Source: Megalonaias nervosa (taxonomy: Eukaryota > Mollusca > Bivalvia > Unionida > Unionidae). Taken from it: a DNA stretch of 64,000 bases. The stretch lies in contig JAECUM010001875.1 of NCBI GenBank assembly GCA_016617855.1, positions 1 through 64,000 of the forward strand. Direction: 5' to 3'. Every line of letters starts with the position of its first letter. Position 1 is the stretch's first letter. Below are positions 10,338 to 23,105 of this stretch, piece after piece. The notes beneath the pieces were generated by a model. The model saw only the letters and a program-made list of their open reading frames with translations. It was not told where the DNA came from and did no database searches. The position numbers and the translations under genes were made by a program.

Positions 10338-10494
10338 CTGAACATGTTCTAATCAAGGGGCTTAAACTCTGATGGTACTGGTGGTAAACAGACATTCTTA
10401 GAGGTACATGTACAAAGCTGAACATGTTCTAATCAAGGGGCTTAAACTCTGATGGTACTGGTGATAAACAGACATTCTTAGAGGTACATGTACC
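10338..10494 (+). repeat. 80-base tandem duplication
   Basis: Units 10338-10417 and 10418-10494 are nearly identical (ctgaacatgttctaatcaag...gaggtacatgta), differing at one or two bases (gtggtaaac versus gtgataaac). The second unit runs into the (AT)n array at 10497. Confidence 0.9.

Positions 10495-10496
<2 letters not shown>

Positions 10497-10558
<62 letters not shown>
10497..10558. repeat. (AT)n microsatellite
   Basis: Perfect dinucleotide array of about 62 bases directly after the 80-base tandem duplication. Confidence 0.95.
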
Positions 10559-10559
<1 letters not shown>

Positions 10560-10560
<1 letters not shown>

Positions 10561-11930
10561 CATACCAATCAGTTAAATATATGTTGAATGACTGCTGAAA
10601 CAGGCTCATTGCCAGCAACTGCCAATACTGAAATTCACCATATGACAGAAGGTGGCTCTGTTACAAATGACAGACACCTGACAAAACCATAAAAAGGCAT
10701 ATCTTTATGTGATAGCTTACCTAGCTTTTAAATAAAGATGACAAATTATTTTAAAAGATGTTAACAAATAGATAGACATATAAAAAATATTATACGAATT
10801 CCAATCATTAGTAGTGGTTCTAACTGACTTATCAGTTCCACAAAAAAATAACTAAATAAGATTGTTTATTATGTTCTTGGATACAACTTTTTCCCAATTA
10901 CAATATTTGACTTTTATTTCTCCCAGCAAATTCCTAATTACTATGTATTCCAAATGCACTTTTATAATGTTCATTTATTACAATGCTTAATTAGTTAAAG
11001 CATTTTAGTCTGCTGGAGAAAATTATCACAATTATAACATTTTAATCATATGACACAACAAAGCCAAGAAAACCATGACAGTTGTTTACATAATAAAGGT
11101 GCCAGGTAAAAAGAATTGTGATAAGCATACATCATTCATAATCAGTAAATAGCAAAGGCCTAGCAATGATGACAGGTAATAAGGGCATAAAATTCACACC
11201 TAGTTCATAATTAGTACTTTGCTGGTCTAATGCAATTAAGGCATGAAAAAATTTATTTCTGTTTGTACTTGCTTGACTAAATATCCTTCTGTACCTCTTT
11301 ATTGACTAATTCACTAAAGCTTTACGCAAATCTCTTGTGTTCATTTTGAATTCTGAATGTTGCGAATATAACTGAAAATTACTGGTCATTAAAAGAAGAA
11401 ATGTCTCTTCAAAAAAAAAGCTAAAAAAAAATAAAAAACAATATAAACCATTTTCATACCTCAGTGTATCAAAAATACCTCACATGCCTTGACAAAAACA
11501 ACTAGACATAAAATAAATGTACTGGATGCAATCAATACAATTTATAATGCATGTGAAATTAGTTTCTCCCAGGAAGCAACTGAGTTACTGAACAAAGATG
11601 ATTTCACATGAAAGTGATTTTTATGATTCACAGGCTGGTACATGTACATGTATGCCGCCACATTCACTGGATGGTAAAACTTACTAGCTTAACTGTTTTT
11701 TGAGATATTTATTTACAATCTGTTTACGACATGGATGAGTACATAAACATTTTGAATAAGAAATGAATTTTGGATACAATGGTTCTCAATTATAATGTTC
11801 TAAAAAGCCAGACCCCTCAAAACATTATAAACAATCTTTACTGTATTGAAATTTAATGAAAAGAAAATATCTATAATGTAAATGCTGTGAGTGGAAGTAT
11901 ATCCCAATATGCTCTACTTTTGAAAAGCAG
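10560..11930. other. No gene seen
   Basis: AT-rich DNA with only short open frames and no repeat that I can match elsewhere in the window. Confidence 0.4.
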
Positions 11931-11934
11931 TGAT

Positions 11935-12138
11935 ATTCTGTATATACAAGTCCAAGTGCAAACAACATAGACACTGATCTGTCATTGCATAATGTGCTGG
12001 CAGATCAGGGTCTATGTTATTTGTTCTACTGATTACTCCTAACAAATGGCAGAGACTCAGATGTATCAGTGCATTATGCCAAGGCAGATCTGAGTCTGTG
12101 CTGTTTGCACTTGAACCTATTAGTGAGTATATACCATA
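11935..12138 (-). repeat. Double-hairpin foldback repeat, copy 1
   Basis: About 190 bases made of two consecutive palindromes. Each arm reads roughly TGCAAACA-CATAGACCC-GATCTG toward a loop near cattgcataatg and returns as CAGATC-GGGTCTATG-TGTTTGC. The palindromes are joined by ttctactgattactcctaac. The outer ends are inverted too (tatatacaagtcc on the left, gagtatatac on the right). With no coding frame and inverted ends it behaves like a foldback MITE. Strand is set by the spacer, with the copy at 60.5 kb taken as plus. Confidence 0.8.
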
Positions 12139-12636
12139 GGTGGGAAAACCAAGGCTTTTACAATTGAAATTTGCACCTAAATGGAGGATTCTCAAGAAGA
12201 TGAGTCTCAAATCAGAAACCTGGTAAAATCTGCACTTACCTGAATCTACAAAACATACTCTATTTTTTTCTTTACCCTCACTATTATTTTGTAGCTGAAT
12301 ACAAGTATAAATTATGTTATAGTAAACAATCATCAACAAAACATATAATCCATAGCAAATATTATTTGTGAATTTAGCTGGCTAATAGTAATAAATATTT
12401 GGCTTTGGAAAAAAAAAAAAATGACACAGGAATTTCTCCAAAATGAAGCTCATGTGAAAACAGAAAGTACCAAGAGTTCATTTTCGTCAAAATTTAACAT
12501 TAAGGAAAAGTTTATGGGGTTGCCAGTAACCTTTTTGACTGGCACCAAAGTGAAATAGTCCTTTATGATCAATGTTGTTACTTCCCACAATCAAGTCTTC
12601 TCCCTTCATGTGGCCCACTTCTGGTGAGCAAAAGTT

Positions 12637-14070
12637 TTGCAAATGGCAGATAAGGAAAACTCCATTCAGTTGTTCAACCCAGATAAATCTAATGTGAGAC
12701 AATTAAAGGATTTTCTTGATGATAGAGGTTTTGCAGTAACAGAGGTTAAACCTTCGTTAATGAAAAGAGCTGCAGGAATTTTAGATATGGGTACTGAATC
12801 TCTTCACAATGAAAGATGTGATTTGAAGGCAAAATCATGACCAATTGAAAGATTTTTAACTCTGCTCTGTGAAAATCTTTCACATCCTGGTGAATTAGAA
12901 CATCTTCTAGTGACAATATTGATTAACTCCTGTCTATAATTATCTGGTATTGAATAAGGAACTTGTGATGGGGCTTCAAAGAAAGCAGTAAGGCAACTGA
13001 AAACCAGTGTTCTATGAGGATAATCATATACACAACATAGCTTAATCATTGGAATAAGTGACCAAGTGAGCCATTGTTTTATTCGGTGTAAGGCAGTTCC
13101 ATCGTGCTCAACAGACTGAGAAGCAAAAGAGTGATTATGATGTGTGTGCCTGTTTGTCAGAAGTAACCCGTCATGTTCATTCAGCAACTGTGAGGCTGGG
13201 TAAGTTACATACATGTGCAATGTGACCTTGTTAGGGAAATCCAGGTCAGCTTGGCCTGATTTAAGAATTTTTACACCTTTTTAACCATTAAAACAATCAT
13301 ATACCCAAGAAAAAAAATCCTCTATATTGATATAACAATGTAATAATATACTCCCTTAGGGAATGAACATGATATTTACCCCAAAAAGTAAAGGCCGAGT
13401 TAACCTGGGTTTTCACCGACCGAGTTGTTTACAGGCAATGACGGAAAGCATGTGCAGGGCTTCTTATTCCTCAAACTTTGGGTTGGTTGCCAAAAGGTAA
13501 CAAAAACAGAACCAGAGGTAGCCATTACAACTGTACATGGATATACAAGTTATAAATCCAACAGTATGGAGTGGGGTAAGAAACATGATGCTGCTGTGAG
13601 GAGGAAATACTCTTATGTGGTAAAAGAAAAACACCCATCAATGGAAATTACAGAATGTGGACTTTTGTTAATCCAAACTACCCTTACTGTGGCAGTAGCC
13701 CGGAGTTAGTTTTGAAATGTCAGCATGCAACAGGCAGAAGGGTCTCCTTGAATTGAAATGCCTATATACACACTGACAGATTACCCCAGCAGAAGCCGCC
13801 AAGGATCCAACATTTTTTGTTCAAACATTGATGGTAAAGTTTGTCTAAAGAGAAACAAACTTATATTATCAGGTACAGATGCAAATGGCAATAACTGATC
13901 AGAGCTACTGTGGCTTCTTTGTTTAGACTTTATGTGGCTATACAACTGAAAGAATACACTTCAACAAGAATTGTTGGAATGAAATGGTAGTGAAATAAAA
14001 CAGATTCTGTCTGAAGTTTATCATACCAGAACTTCACATTTAATGAGTAAAAGAGGAAAGTGTCTCAAAT
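12637..14070 (+). pseudogene. Decayed SAP / SWIM / YqaJ-recombinase-type gene
   Basis: The first open piece (12637-12840) encodes a SAP-like helix pair: VRQLKDFLDDRGFAVTEVKP. A middle stretch (about 13000-13220) keeps scattered Cys/His like a SWIM zinc finger but is broken by stops. At 13540-13680 the frame SNSMEWGKKHDAAVRRKYS... ITECGL matches the start of YqaJ-type nuclease domains. From 13745 another frame gives LLELKCLYTH, then ITPAEAAKDPTFF and YYQVQMQMAIT, the next YqaJ motifs. Proteins combining these domains are common in invertebrate genomes and are probably carried by mobile elements. Multiple stops and frame changes show this copy is dead. The SWIM part is the weakest. Confidence 0.62.
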
Positions 14071-14079
14071 TGTGAGAAA

Positions 14080-14965
14080 ATACATTCTGAACTGGAGTGT
14101 AAATACATGTCATCATAAATTATTTCATAGATCTACATCTTATGAGTCATTTAATATCATAATAAAAAAATCTTTAGAAAGAAAATTCACAATAATTAAG
14201 TAAAAATTGTTTACCTGTGATCCAACCAAACATTTTTTTTTTTCTTCATCTGACTTGTGTCTTTTATTTTGTATTTGCATACCACCATTCATTTGCATAA
14301 AACATACACAGAAATTATATAAACAACCCAGTTATTATTTTGGACAGCTGCATTTTTAGTGGGTAGATAGGTGTATGGCAAACAGTTGTGTAAAGATGGC
14401 CTTACTGATCATTTTGTTACAATGTATAAATTCACCTTTTTGTTTGTCTTTTTTGATAATTTATTTAACTTGAACTTGTTTGATCTTTACATTTTGCCTC
14501 TTCTTTCCCCAGGAAAAAAGACACAATTTATTCAAAGCTGGTTGAAATTATAACAGGAATGTGATTTTAAATATTGATTGAACATTATTCTTATACAGTC
14601 TATTACATTTAATTTTGTTTCTATTATATGAAAATTTTCTTATATTTGTGAATCTGAACCAACTTTGTGTAAAGTATTTGATCTGAATACAAGAAATAAG
14701 TAGATATTTACTATATTAATCCCATGAAGCACACAAGGCTTGAACAAAAGGATGAAGCTCTGACACTTTTGTAACAAATATGACACAATGCATAAAGAAT
14801 ACAGACTAAAGATTTTATTTACAAACAATGTACAATTCTCATTGATCCAACAACAATCTCATTATATTCATAAACACTTTTACTGTTGAATTAAAAAAAC
14901 AAAGTTCAGTACTTGTGAATGATCAGTCATACTTTTCCTGGATACCATGATGTTGTTACAAGTGC
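14080..14965. other. No gene seen
   Basis: Very AT-rich; open frames at 14371-14553 (plus) and 14640-14828 (minus) are hydrophobic low-complexity translations without a family match. Confidence 0.4.
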
Positions 14966-14971
14966 ACAAAC

Positions 14972-15277
14972 CTAGACCGCCTCAGATGTGGGGGGTCGTG
15001 GGTTCAAACCCCAGCTAAGTCATACCAAAGACTTTATAAAAATGGTACTAACAGTTGCCTTGCAAGGCGCTCAGCATTAAGAGGTTAGTGTTAGCACTCG
15101 TTGGCCTGATGTCAGGTTAATGTGACTGGGTGGGACATCGTGCTACATGTCTGAGGCATGATGCCCCAGAGCAAGGCATCGCTATAAACTGCCACACTTA
15201 AGACATTGTAGTGATATGACTGGAAAATTGTTAAAACTACATTCAAAATCCAAATCACACACACAAACACACACACG
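14972..15277 (+). mobile_element. tRNA-derived SINE, copy 3, 5'-truncated
   Basis: Same body and tail as the copy at 2544. The tRNA-like head is cut before the A box; the B box region (gggttcaaaccccag) remains. It ends in a (CA)n-rich run before 'cgtgtacatacc'. I could not find a clean target duplication. Confidence 0.85.
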
Positions 15278-15540
15278 TGTACATACCACATTACCTCCAT
15301 CAATTGCACCTAGTTGTCCCTGCATAATAAGTATTATATTTAGTTTAATACACAAATCATGTCTCTTAATATTTAATTGGTAACATAAAGCATATCATAA
15401 TAGGCCATCTACTATTTCAAACTTATTGAAGCACTCTGGGCAATTACTGCTTTGAATATGAAAATGAGAAATTCAGTCCTTATTTACTCCTGGTGGCTGC
15501 AATACCTGTTGACAATATACAGAAATATTTAAATCCAGCT

Positions 15541-15665
15541 TTGGATTGTTACCACTGGGTTACTAACACTGTTAACCTGGTTGCCTATGATACCAAAAGG
15601 GACTTTTCAGTGTGAACAACAAACCTGAAGGTGTGAGGTTCCTTGGACTACACATACACAGAGCT
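15541..15665 (+). repeat. Unclassified repeat, short form
   Basis: Matches 16,508-16,670 closely (ggattgttaccactgggtta, then gggacttttcagtgtgaaca, then aaggtgtgaggttccttgga) but lacks about 40 bases present in the other copy between 'cctg' and 'aaggtgtg'. No coding frame is shared. Confidence 0.75.
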
Positions 15666-16507
15666 TTATGCATGGCAGCACAAGATTTTTGAGGTGGTTT
15701 TACCTCAGTTTGAAAAGTGTTCAAAGGTGATATTGACTGTGGACTTTCTTCACAAACTCATGTGAACTTTCAGTTGGAAGTGTAAACTTTACCATTATAA
15801 CTATGATTGTCATGCACATTTGATTTTCTCTTCAACTTTTGTAGTCGCCATGACAACTGTTTTTTAAAATCCTATCAAACGTTATTTGCTCAGATATCAC
15901 TTTCTGTGATCTGAATCTTAAAACAAAGACTCTGCTCTCTTCAGTTTTGTTTTGTCATATTTACACAGTCAGAATTTCTATAATATGATTGGGTATTGTC
16001 ATTGACAACAGTGATAAATGAAAACCGAAAATATCATTTTATAAAGCAGTCTAGAGAGTTTCGAAATGACTCATTATTGGCTGACATTTTTCAGACTATT
16101 CTTGGCAAAGTTTATTGAATACAGTGATTTGTTTCTTCCTTTTCTAAAGCAAAACGGAAAAAAAAGATAAGCTTATAAAGAGTATTTATAAAGGATAGTT
16201 TCAGTTAGCTGTCAGAGTTACACTGCGCTCTTAAAAATATTATGACTGGAATAATGTCTTATATTTGTTTACTCTTTAGAATTTGTTTGCAATTTTTAGA
16301 ATTTTGTTCAACTTTCAATGAATGGGTATGCATGAGATCTAGGTAGGAGATCATGTAGAGTTTCGTGAGGTTGGATGCCCTTATGCATCTATAATATTCA
16401 TCTAACCCACAGATAGTTTGTTCCCTGTTTACAATTTAAAAACGAAAATCATCCAGATTATGAAAAATGGACAAAGTCATTTCATTTATTAATTTCTAGT
16501 TTCTAAC

Positions 16508-16950
16508 TGGATTGTTACCACTGGGTTACTAACACTGTCATCTTGGTTGCCTGTGATACCAAAAGGGACTTTTCAGTGTGAACAACAAGCCTGCGCAGTG
16601 TCCTTTCTGATTCCTGTAACAGTCCATTTTCATTGAAGGTGTGAGGTTCCTTGGACTACACATGCACAGAAGGCACAATGTTTGTCTGCATCGACTATTT
16701 GCAATGTCTAAATGAAATAAAATGGGAAACCATAGAACTCTTATGCACATGGGTTCAAAGGGATGTAACTCCCAAAGTTTTGGAATTACGAAATAACTTA
16801 AGAGCTTATCAAAGATGATCAACCACCTCACTCACATTGTCTGAAAATATACATTCGCCCATGCAGATATGGTGGCCATGTTAGTGAAGAAACTGCCATT
16901 TGTTTTGAAATGCGAAGATGTGCATTTTGAGCTTCTGCGACGATCAGGAC
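16508..16950 (+). repeat. Unclassified repeat, longer form
   Basis: Contains the segment shared with 15,541-15,665 plus an extra block (gcagtgtcctttctgattcc). It then continues to 'atatggtggccatgttagtg' near 16,868, which has relatives at about 8,040 and 33,440 and in the 39.7-40.2 kb array. No transposase frame is seen. Confidence 0.6.
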
Positions 16951-17869
16951 AATTCAATGTTTAATTTACAAATTTAATATCATGAACAAAATTGTAATAA
17001 ATTTTATAAATAAGTATTAATTTATATTTTGAGCAAAAAAACAGTGGTTAAAATCTTAAATATTGTCTAGAAGACAATAAGGTTTGCACGATGACATGCA
17101 TACTTGTACACTTTAGTAAATCAATTTACTATTCCTTTCTGAGTGGGAAGGTGGGATATGATAAAATAGCTGATCATTAATGTCACACATCACACAATCA
17201 AATACCTTGGATGTTTCTAAGACTTTCTGCTTGTTATTGATCATAAACAAATAAAGTACTGCATTCTGTTTATTGTAAGATCCATCAGTGAAGTGCATTG
17301 AACACGATTGTTCTTAAAATCTGACATTTTGTTTTCCACTGGAAATCTATGCAACCTTACACATTGTCAACTTATGACTTTTCCTCTAATTACTACAAAC
17401 ATAGCAATAATATTGCGGTTTTCTGTACATTTAGGTTGAATTTGCAACATTTTTCAATATGCTTTGTTTGCTCTCCACCCAAAACAGGTGTGTGTTTCTC
17501 CCATGCTTAGGAGTACCCAAGGGCGATAATTTTAAGGGAGGTGACAACCCTCTCCAGAAACAGCTATAGTATTAAATGAAGAAAAGTTGAAAAGGAATAA
17601 AATAACAGTACATCCCTCCCAACAAAGAGCACCACCATGGCTGATAAGTGGTTAGTAAAGCTATTTTACAGACTTTGTTGTGTAGCACTCTTTTATCAGG
17701 TACACAATAAAAAGTGACCAACTGCCTTATTAATAAAGGGTTTTCATACTCTATCACTACAAAATGAAAAAATTTACTATCATATTGCATGTGCATTGTG
17801 TCAGCATACATGTGTGATACTTCTGGAACAGTCTGCAGGGAGCTTTTGCCCTTCATTTCAGTCAGAATT

Positions 17870-17871
<2 letters not shown>

Positions 17872-17935
<64 letters not shown>
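17872..17935. repeat. (AT)n microsatellite
   Basis: Perfect array of about 64 bases; long Tyr-Ile frames on both strands are artefacts of it. Confidence 0.95.
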
Positions 17936-17937
<2 letters not shown>

Positions 17938-20861
17938 GAAACAAATATGGAAATTCTTTCTAAATTTGAGGGGAATTTCCATATTTCTCACTTTTTGGTT
18001 CGGTCAAACATTTTGAGTCTGAAGCAAGAAGCCCCTGATGATCAGAGTGAGATATCACATATACTGTAACGTGTGGAAGCTGTATTCATAAAAACATTGA
18101 AACAACAACATCGTCAACATCACGACAATAACTTAATTAATAAATAAAAACTAAGATAGTTTGGTTTGTAAGACATAATGTAACAATCTGATAAAAAGTC
18201 CACTCATTTAGTTTATATCAAGTTACAAAAGAAAACAATAAAGTGTTAATATTGAACAATTGCATCATCCAGTACATATATGTATTAGTCTTTTATCAGT
18301 AATTTAGACCAAAGCAAAGACTGTCAATTAACAATTACATTTTAAATCACTAAATAGATTTAAAATGACATTCTATTTGCAAGTAATCCTTGGTATCCAG
18401 GACAAAATTAACACCAAAATGCATGCATGCAGTTTGCACCTTGAGCTGGAGGAGTGTGGGTTTCCGCACGCAATGCTTGACCCTATGTTCTGCAAATCAT
18501 GACCCTTTAGATTTTTCCCCCATATCTGGGTATATGGGAACACATTGCATCTAGCACTCTTGATCCCAGGTACATCATAGGTGCAAAGATTTGACTGAAG
18601 AATGATATTTTCTGTAAATTTCATTTTTAAGCAAAAGGACACAGACCAGATGCAAAAGGAAAATGTACAAATACTTTTCACCCCATCAATGTAAACTGTT
18701 TTTCAAGAGTATACACAGTATTTCTCCTATGACAAGCTGAGGGGCCAGGTTAGTAAATTTTTCCTAAAGTATGGGGTTAACTTAAAACAAGGCAAAAATG
18801 TCTTTAGTAAGTCAATGTCCAAATTTGGAAAAAATTACAATCATGCATTTATCAGATATCATATAATGAATGCATTTCATAAACTTCTCAATTAGAGAAA
18901 AGACTTGCTTTATTATTTTTGAAAGATTTCCATTTTGACAGATACAAATCTGGTTTCATTTATACTCTTGCAAAGTAATAAAACATGTGTATTAAGAAAT
19001 AGTTACTTGTGTGAAAATTTGCTAAAATTGATGTTTGATATTGATACCAAGGTCTTATCGTATCAACTCTTTATGAACGAAACTGTGCATTTCATGTTAT
19101 ATCATCATAAAATATTCTCAGATGAAAATTAAACTGTACACATTTAATCACTACAATGCAAGACAAATATTTAGAGTGTTACCTAATATAGGTATTATAA
19201 ATGTCTTTTGGCAAACCTTGGCATACGTCATGTCAACTACACGCCACAAACTTTCATGACAGTCAAATTCTGGAATTAAATATCTTTGCTAAAGTCTTTA
19301 ATGGCCAACTGGTTAAAATGCAAATGTGGCACAATGGTAATTGTTGATATTTACTGTTAGTTTAACTTTATTTATAGCATAATTAGAACCCCTCCTCCCT
19401 TGGTGGCATATATACAGATTTATGCACGAAAATCACAAGAATGAAAATAGTTCATAGTATTTATCCTGTGATCAAAATACAAACTAAAGCACTGATATGC
19501 ACAAAATTCAGTATAAAGTCATTATCAAAGTAAATAACATACCAAACACCAGTTTAGTTAATATTTCAAAAATGATATTGCCCTCAACTTGAGAGTATTT
19601 GTCCTTTCTGAATCTGTGGGTGTTTTGTTGATATCCAATGTTTGTTTTTTTGTTTTTTTTTTCATTTAAAACTGCCAAACAGATTTTCCCCATGTGCCGA
19701 TAATAATGCATCCTAGAATTTCTGCTAATGCATCACAGATTTCTTGCATTCAAAAAACATTCACAAAAGTGTCCATATTGTTCCTGTTCAATATGTTCTT
19801 ACTGTAAAAAAAACCCAACCCAAAATAACTACTGCACAATAATCCACTAATAGCTATTCATACTGTGAAATTAAGTTGTTTCAGAATAATAAATATTTCT
19901 AACAAAGTAGAGAGTGATAACTTTTTAAATAAGGGGCATACATTTTTAAACAACCACAAGATGAAAAAGTGTGAGAAATTTTTATAAAAATCAACACAGA
20001 TGCAAATGTGGATAATAAACAAGAATTCAATCAAACCTGGTTTCCCGCAAGTGTTCATTTTTCTTATATTTTCCCCTGCACCTGACTTGCAAAAACTTTA
20101 ATGTTGACAATGCTTTCACTGCCAGAAAAGTTAATCATGCTTATACTTGTGAGACAAAACTGGCCATCAGAAATTAAAGATTTATATTTACATAAAAATA
20201 TACAAAAAAATAACAACAAAAGATAAGAACTTAAAGTAAATTGGAAAAACATTGCATTAACATGTCTTGAAATAAAATTAATACTTTTCAGTCACAGCAA
20301 TGCAAAATAACCATAACATTTGAGGTTCTTATTCTTTTGGACATTTTTGATGTTGCACATATCCATACGGATTTCAAATTAATATTTGTATACAGTGAGG
20401 TAGATTGAAACTCATCTCAAAATAACTGTATCACTAGTCAAAGTCCATGGTATGAAGAATTTGAAATGGTATCAGCAAGAAAGACAAAAGGATCCATAAC
20501 ATCATGAAAATTAAATGAAGTATATCACTGAAATTAAATAAAAGAGGTGACAATTCATTCAGAAAATATGCAAAAGGAAAGCAATAACCTACATAAAATT
20601 TACTGGTAAATCTGATTAACACAAATTACAAGAGAAGCAAAGTAAAAAATAATGTTGGGAAAGGAGCAAAACTTAAAACTTGTCCTCTTTTGCCCATAAG
20701 CTATAGAGTTATATATGTCTGCTATAAAACATGCTTAGAACAGCCTTATGATGACACAGCTCTCTGATTATGCAGGCAAGACATGAATCCTAATATAGCC
20801 GAGTACAAACATGAGGCATATTGTGATTTTAGTTTCAGTTAAATACAGTAACTTAATAAGA

Positions 20862-20930
<69 letters not shown>
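20862..20930. repeat. (AT)n microsatellite
   Basis: Perfect array of about 68 bases. Confidence 0.95.
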
Positions 20931-21227
20931 GGTGCATATATATCAAAAACTTGAACACAAGACTTTTTGCTACATAGCAACCATGTCATCACAGGAAAAG
21001 GTGAAACCTATGTCACATATTTCACAGGCAACACAATATCAAATATTCAAGATTGCCTTCCATAAATACAGTCCCTTAATCCAACAATTCTCATGAAATA
21101 TTACAGAGTATGCCTTGAGTAATATAGAATGGTCTGACAGTTTGAACTAATGCTTTACATGATCAAACCCATTTATACTGAACTTTAAAGCATCAGTAAA
21201 ATTTGCAAGTTAAAACAAACATTTTCC

Positions 21228-21415
21228 CATACACACCAATGCAAACAACATAGACCCCTGGTCTGGTGTTGCATAATATGCTGGCAAATAAAGCTCTATA
21301 CTGTTTGTTCTACTGATTACTCCTAACAAACTGCAGAGACCAAGATCTGCCTGGGCATCATGGCAGATCTGATCTGTGCAGTTTACATATGGGCTTGACA
21401 TAAAAGGAGTATATA
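21228..21415 (-). repeat. Double-hairpin foldback repeat, copy 2
   Basis: Same order as copy 1: caacatagaccc arm, loop gttgcataatatg, spacer tactgattactcctaacaaa, second arm with cagatctgatctgtgcag, and outer end gagtatata. The first palindrome is more decayed than the second. Confidence 0.75.
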
Positions 21416-21535
21416 GGCAATATTACAAAATTGCTGTAATTGGCTCCCAGTGTCCAAGGTTCAGACCATATGTGTTTCATCATCTGACAAAGTACAATAA
21501 ACTTATATCAGGTTCCTGTGATAAGGTTATAAATA

Positions 21536-23105
21536 CACCACTCCCTCAATAACTCGCACCCTGATAACTCGCGAACCCGCTTATAACGTGGGGTCAGGCG
21601 TGGATCCCATTTTTTAAACCAGAAAATACCCCAAAAATTGATCCCTATTTATTGAACTTGAAGAAAATCGTGATCAAAATTAGTAACGGAAACTTTGATA
21701 TATTGCTCGTTTTATCGTTGAAAATGGTAGATAGGACCTGAAATTTTAATAACATTATGAAATATCAAATTTAAAAATAAGTCATACAATTTTTTACATT
21801 TTCTTTCCAAACGGTCGTACACCACAATTAACGATGTGTAAGGAAATTTCGATCACTGAAAATGTCAATTACGCCGAGTGGAGGCAGTACTTTAATAAAT
21901 AAATACCAATTAAATAATTTTTTTATCAATTGAAATTTATGTTCTAGTTCTCTCTTTTAGTTCCTTTCAAGTGTAATCATCATAAATGCAATGTGTCCTC
22001 TTGTAATTAAACGAAAAGTGTGTCAATCTACTGTAACAGCTATGTCCGCAAGTGTTTCGCTGAGAACCTAATTATGTGCCGACCGTGTTTTGATAACTGA
22101 ATTGCGGAAGTATTTGTTGTATTGTTGCACTGAATTAAAAGCTGACCTCCTTTGTATTATCACGTTAATTCTTTTGAATCAAATAAAGGAGCTGGAATAA
22201 AAGAAAAGATAAAAGGCACGAAAATCCTACAAACTCAAAATCTAGTAGCCCCGGTCGTATGTTGGGTGAACTCACTTCAATTTGATCAATCACTGTTATA
22301 AATGTTATTGTGTATGTAACATAAACTACCTTAAATTAACCGACTCACTGGTAACTGTGATCAAAGATAGCAAGGCAAGCAAGCGAAATGAATACTTAGT
22401 AAAATAAAGAGCTTGGTTTCACAGATATGGACCATTGTGGGCAAGCGAGTTTCAGAGAATTCTTGAACTGGCACTTAGAGATATCCTCAAGGATGATAAA
22501 AAGTTTCATTATTACTTCCAATGAAATCATGACATCAATAGTGTACTAACTGAACAATACAAAAACTGAGATTCGACGTAGACGATTGTCTCACGAAATA
22601 AATTTCGATTGTTTTTGAAAAAAAAAGGAATCTTTTTTGGTGGTGTTTCGACAGTTAATCTAGTTTCCTGCTCTTTTAACTCCCGATTTGGCAGGATACT
22701 ATTAAATACCGCTCCGGGAACCAGACTCATCAAGAAAACAAAAATCAGTGATGTAATACACAGATGTTTTCATGTACACGTGGTGGTTGTTAAAACCAGT
22801 TGGGATGATCTTTCACATGCTGGACGTTTTGAAAATAAATTTTATTTAAACAGAATAATGAACAACATCATTAGAAAAAGCGTGTTATTAAAAAATTATT
22901 ATTGACATGATTGTAAAATGAGCATTCAGTCATTAAACAGCCCAGTTCCCTAACCCGACCCCCACCCCCTCCGAATCCGATGTTTTCTCGATGTCTAAGC
23001 GAATTTTTTTCAACTTTTGGAGGTCTCTCGGTAACTCGCGCCATCGCTTATAGTGCGGTCTATGTTTGTGGACCCTGTTGTGCACGAGTTATCGAGGGAG
23101 AGGTG
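21536..23105 (+). mobile_element. pogo/Tigger-like non-autonomous DNA transposon, copy A (1.57 kb)
   Basis: The element starts CACCACTCCCTCAATAACTC after a TA dinucleotide and ends in the inverse (GAGTTATCGAGGGAGAGGTG); the right TA has mutated to CA. Near the left end the motif TAACTCGC occurs twice in tandem. Near the right end an inner copy faces the outer one, so both ends carry doubled motifs. A second copy lies inverted at 50,562-52,134. TA target sites and these terminal motifs fit the Tc1/mariner superfamily, pogo/Tigger branch. The only long internal frame (22,609-22,905) shows no DDE transposase signature, so the element is non-autonomous. The body is AT-rich, with G/C concentrated at the ends. 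Confidence 0.85.

Larger units (their letters stand above)
16951..21230. other. No gene seen; contains two long (AT)n arrays
   Basis: AT-rich DNA. The (AT)n arrays at 17,872-17,935 and 20,862-20,930 are listed separately. Open frames between them are short and hydrophobic. The frame at minus 18373-18681 has several Cys residues but no domain or splice sites that I recognise. Confidence 0.4.

Noticed and set aside
22609..22905. 98-residue frame inside the pogo-like element
   Set aside because: No DDE or helix-turn-helix signature; the opposite strand is also open over part of it, which suggests chance.
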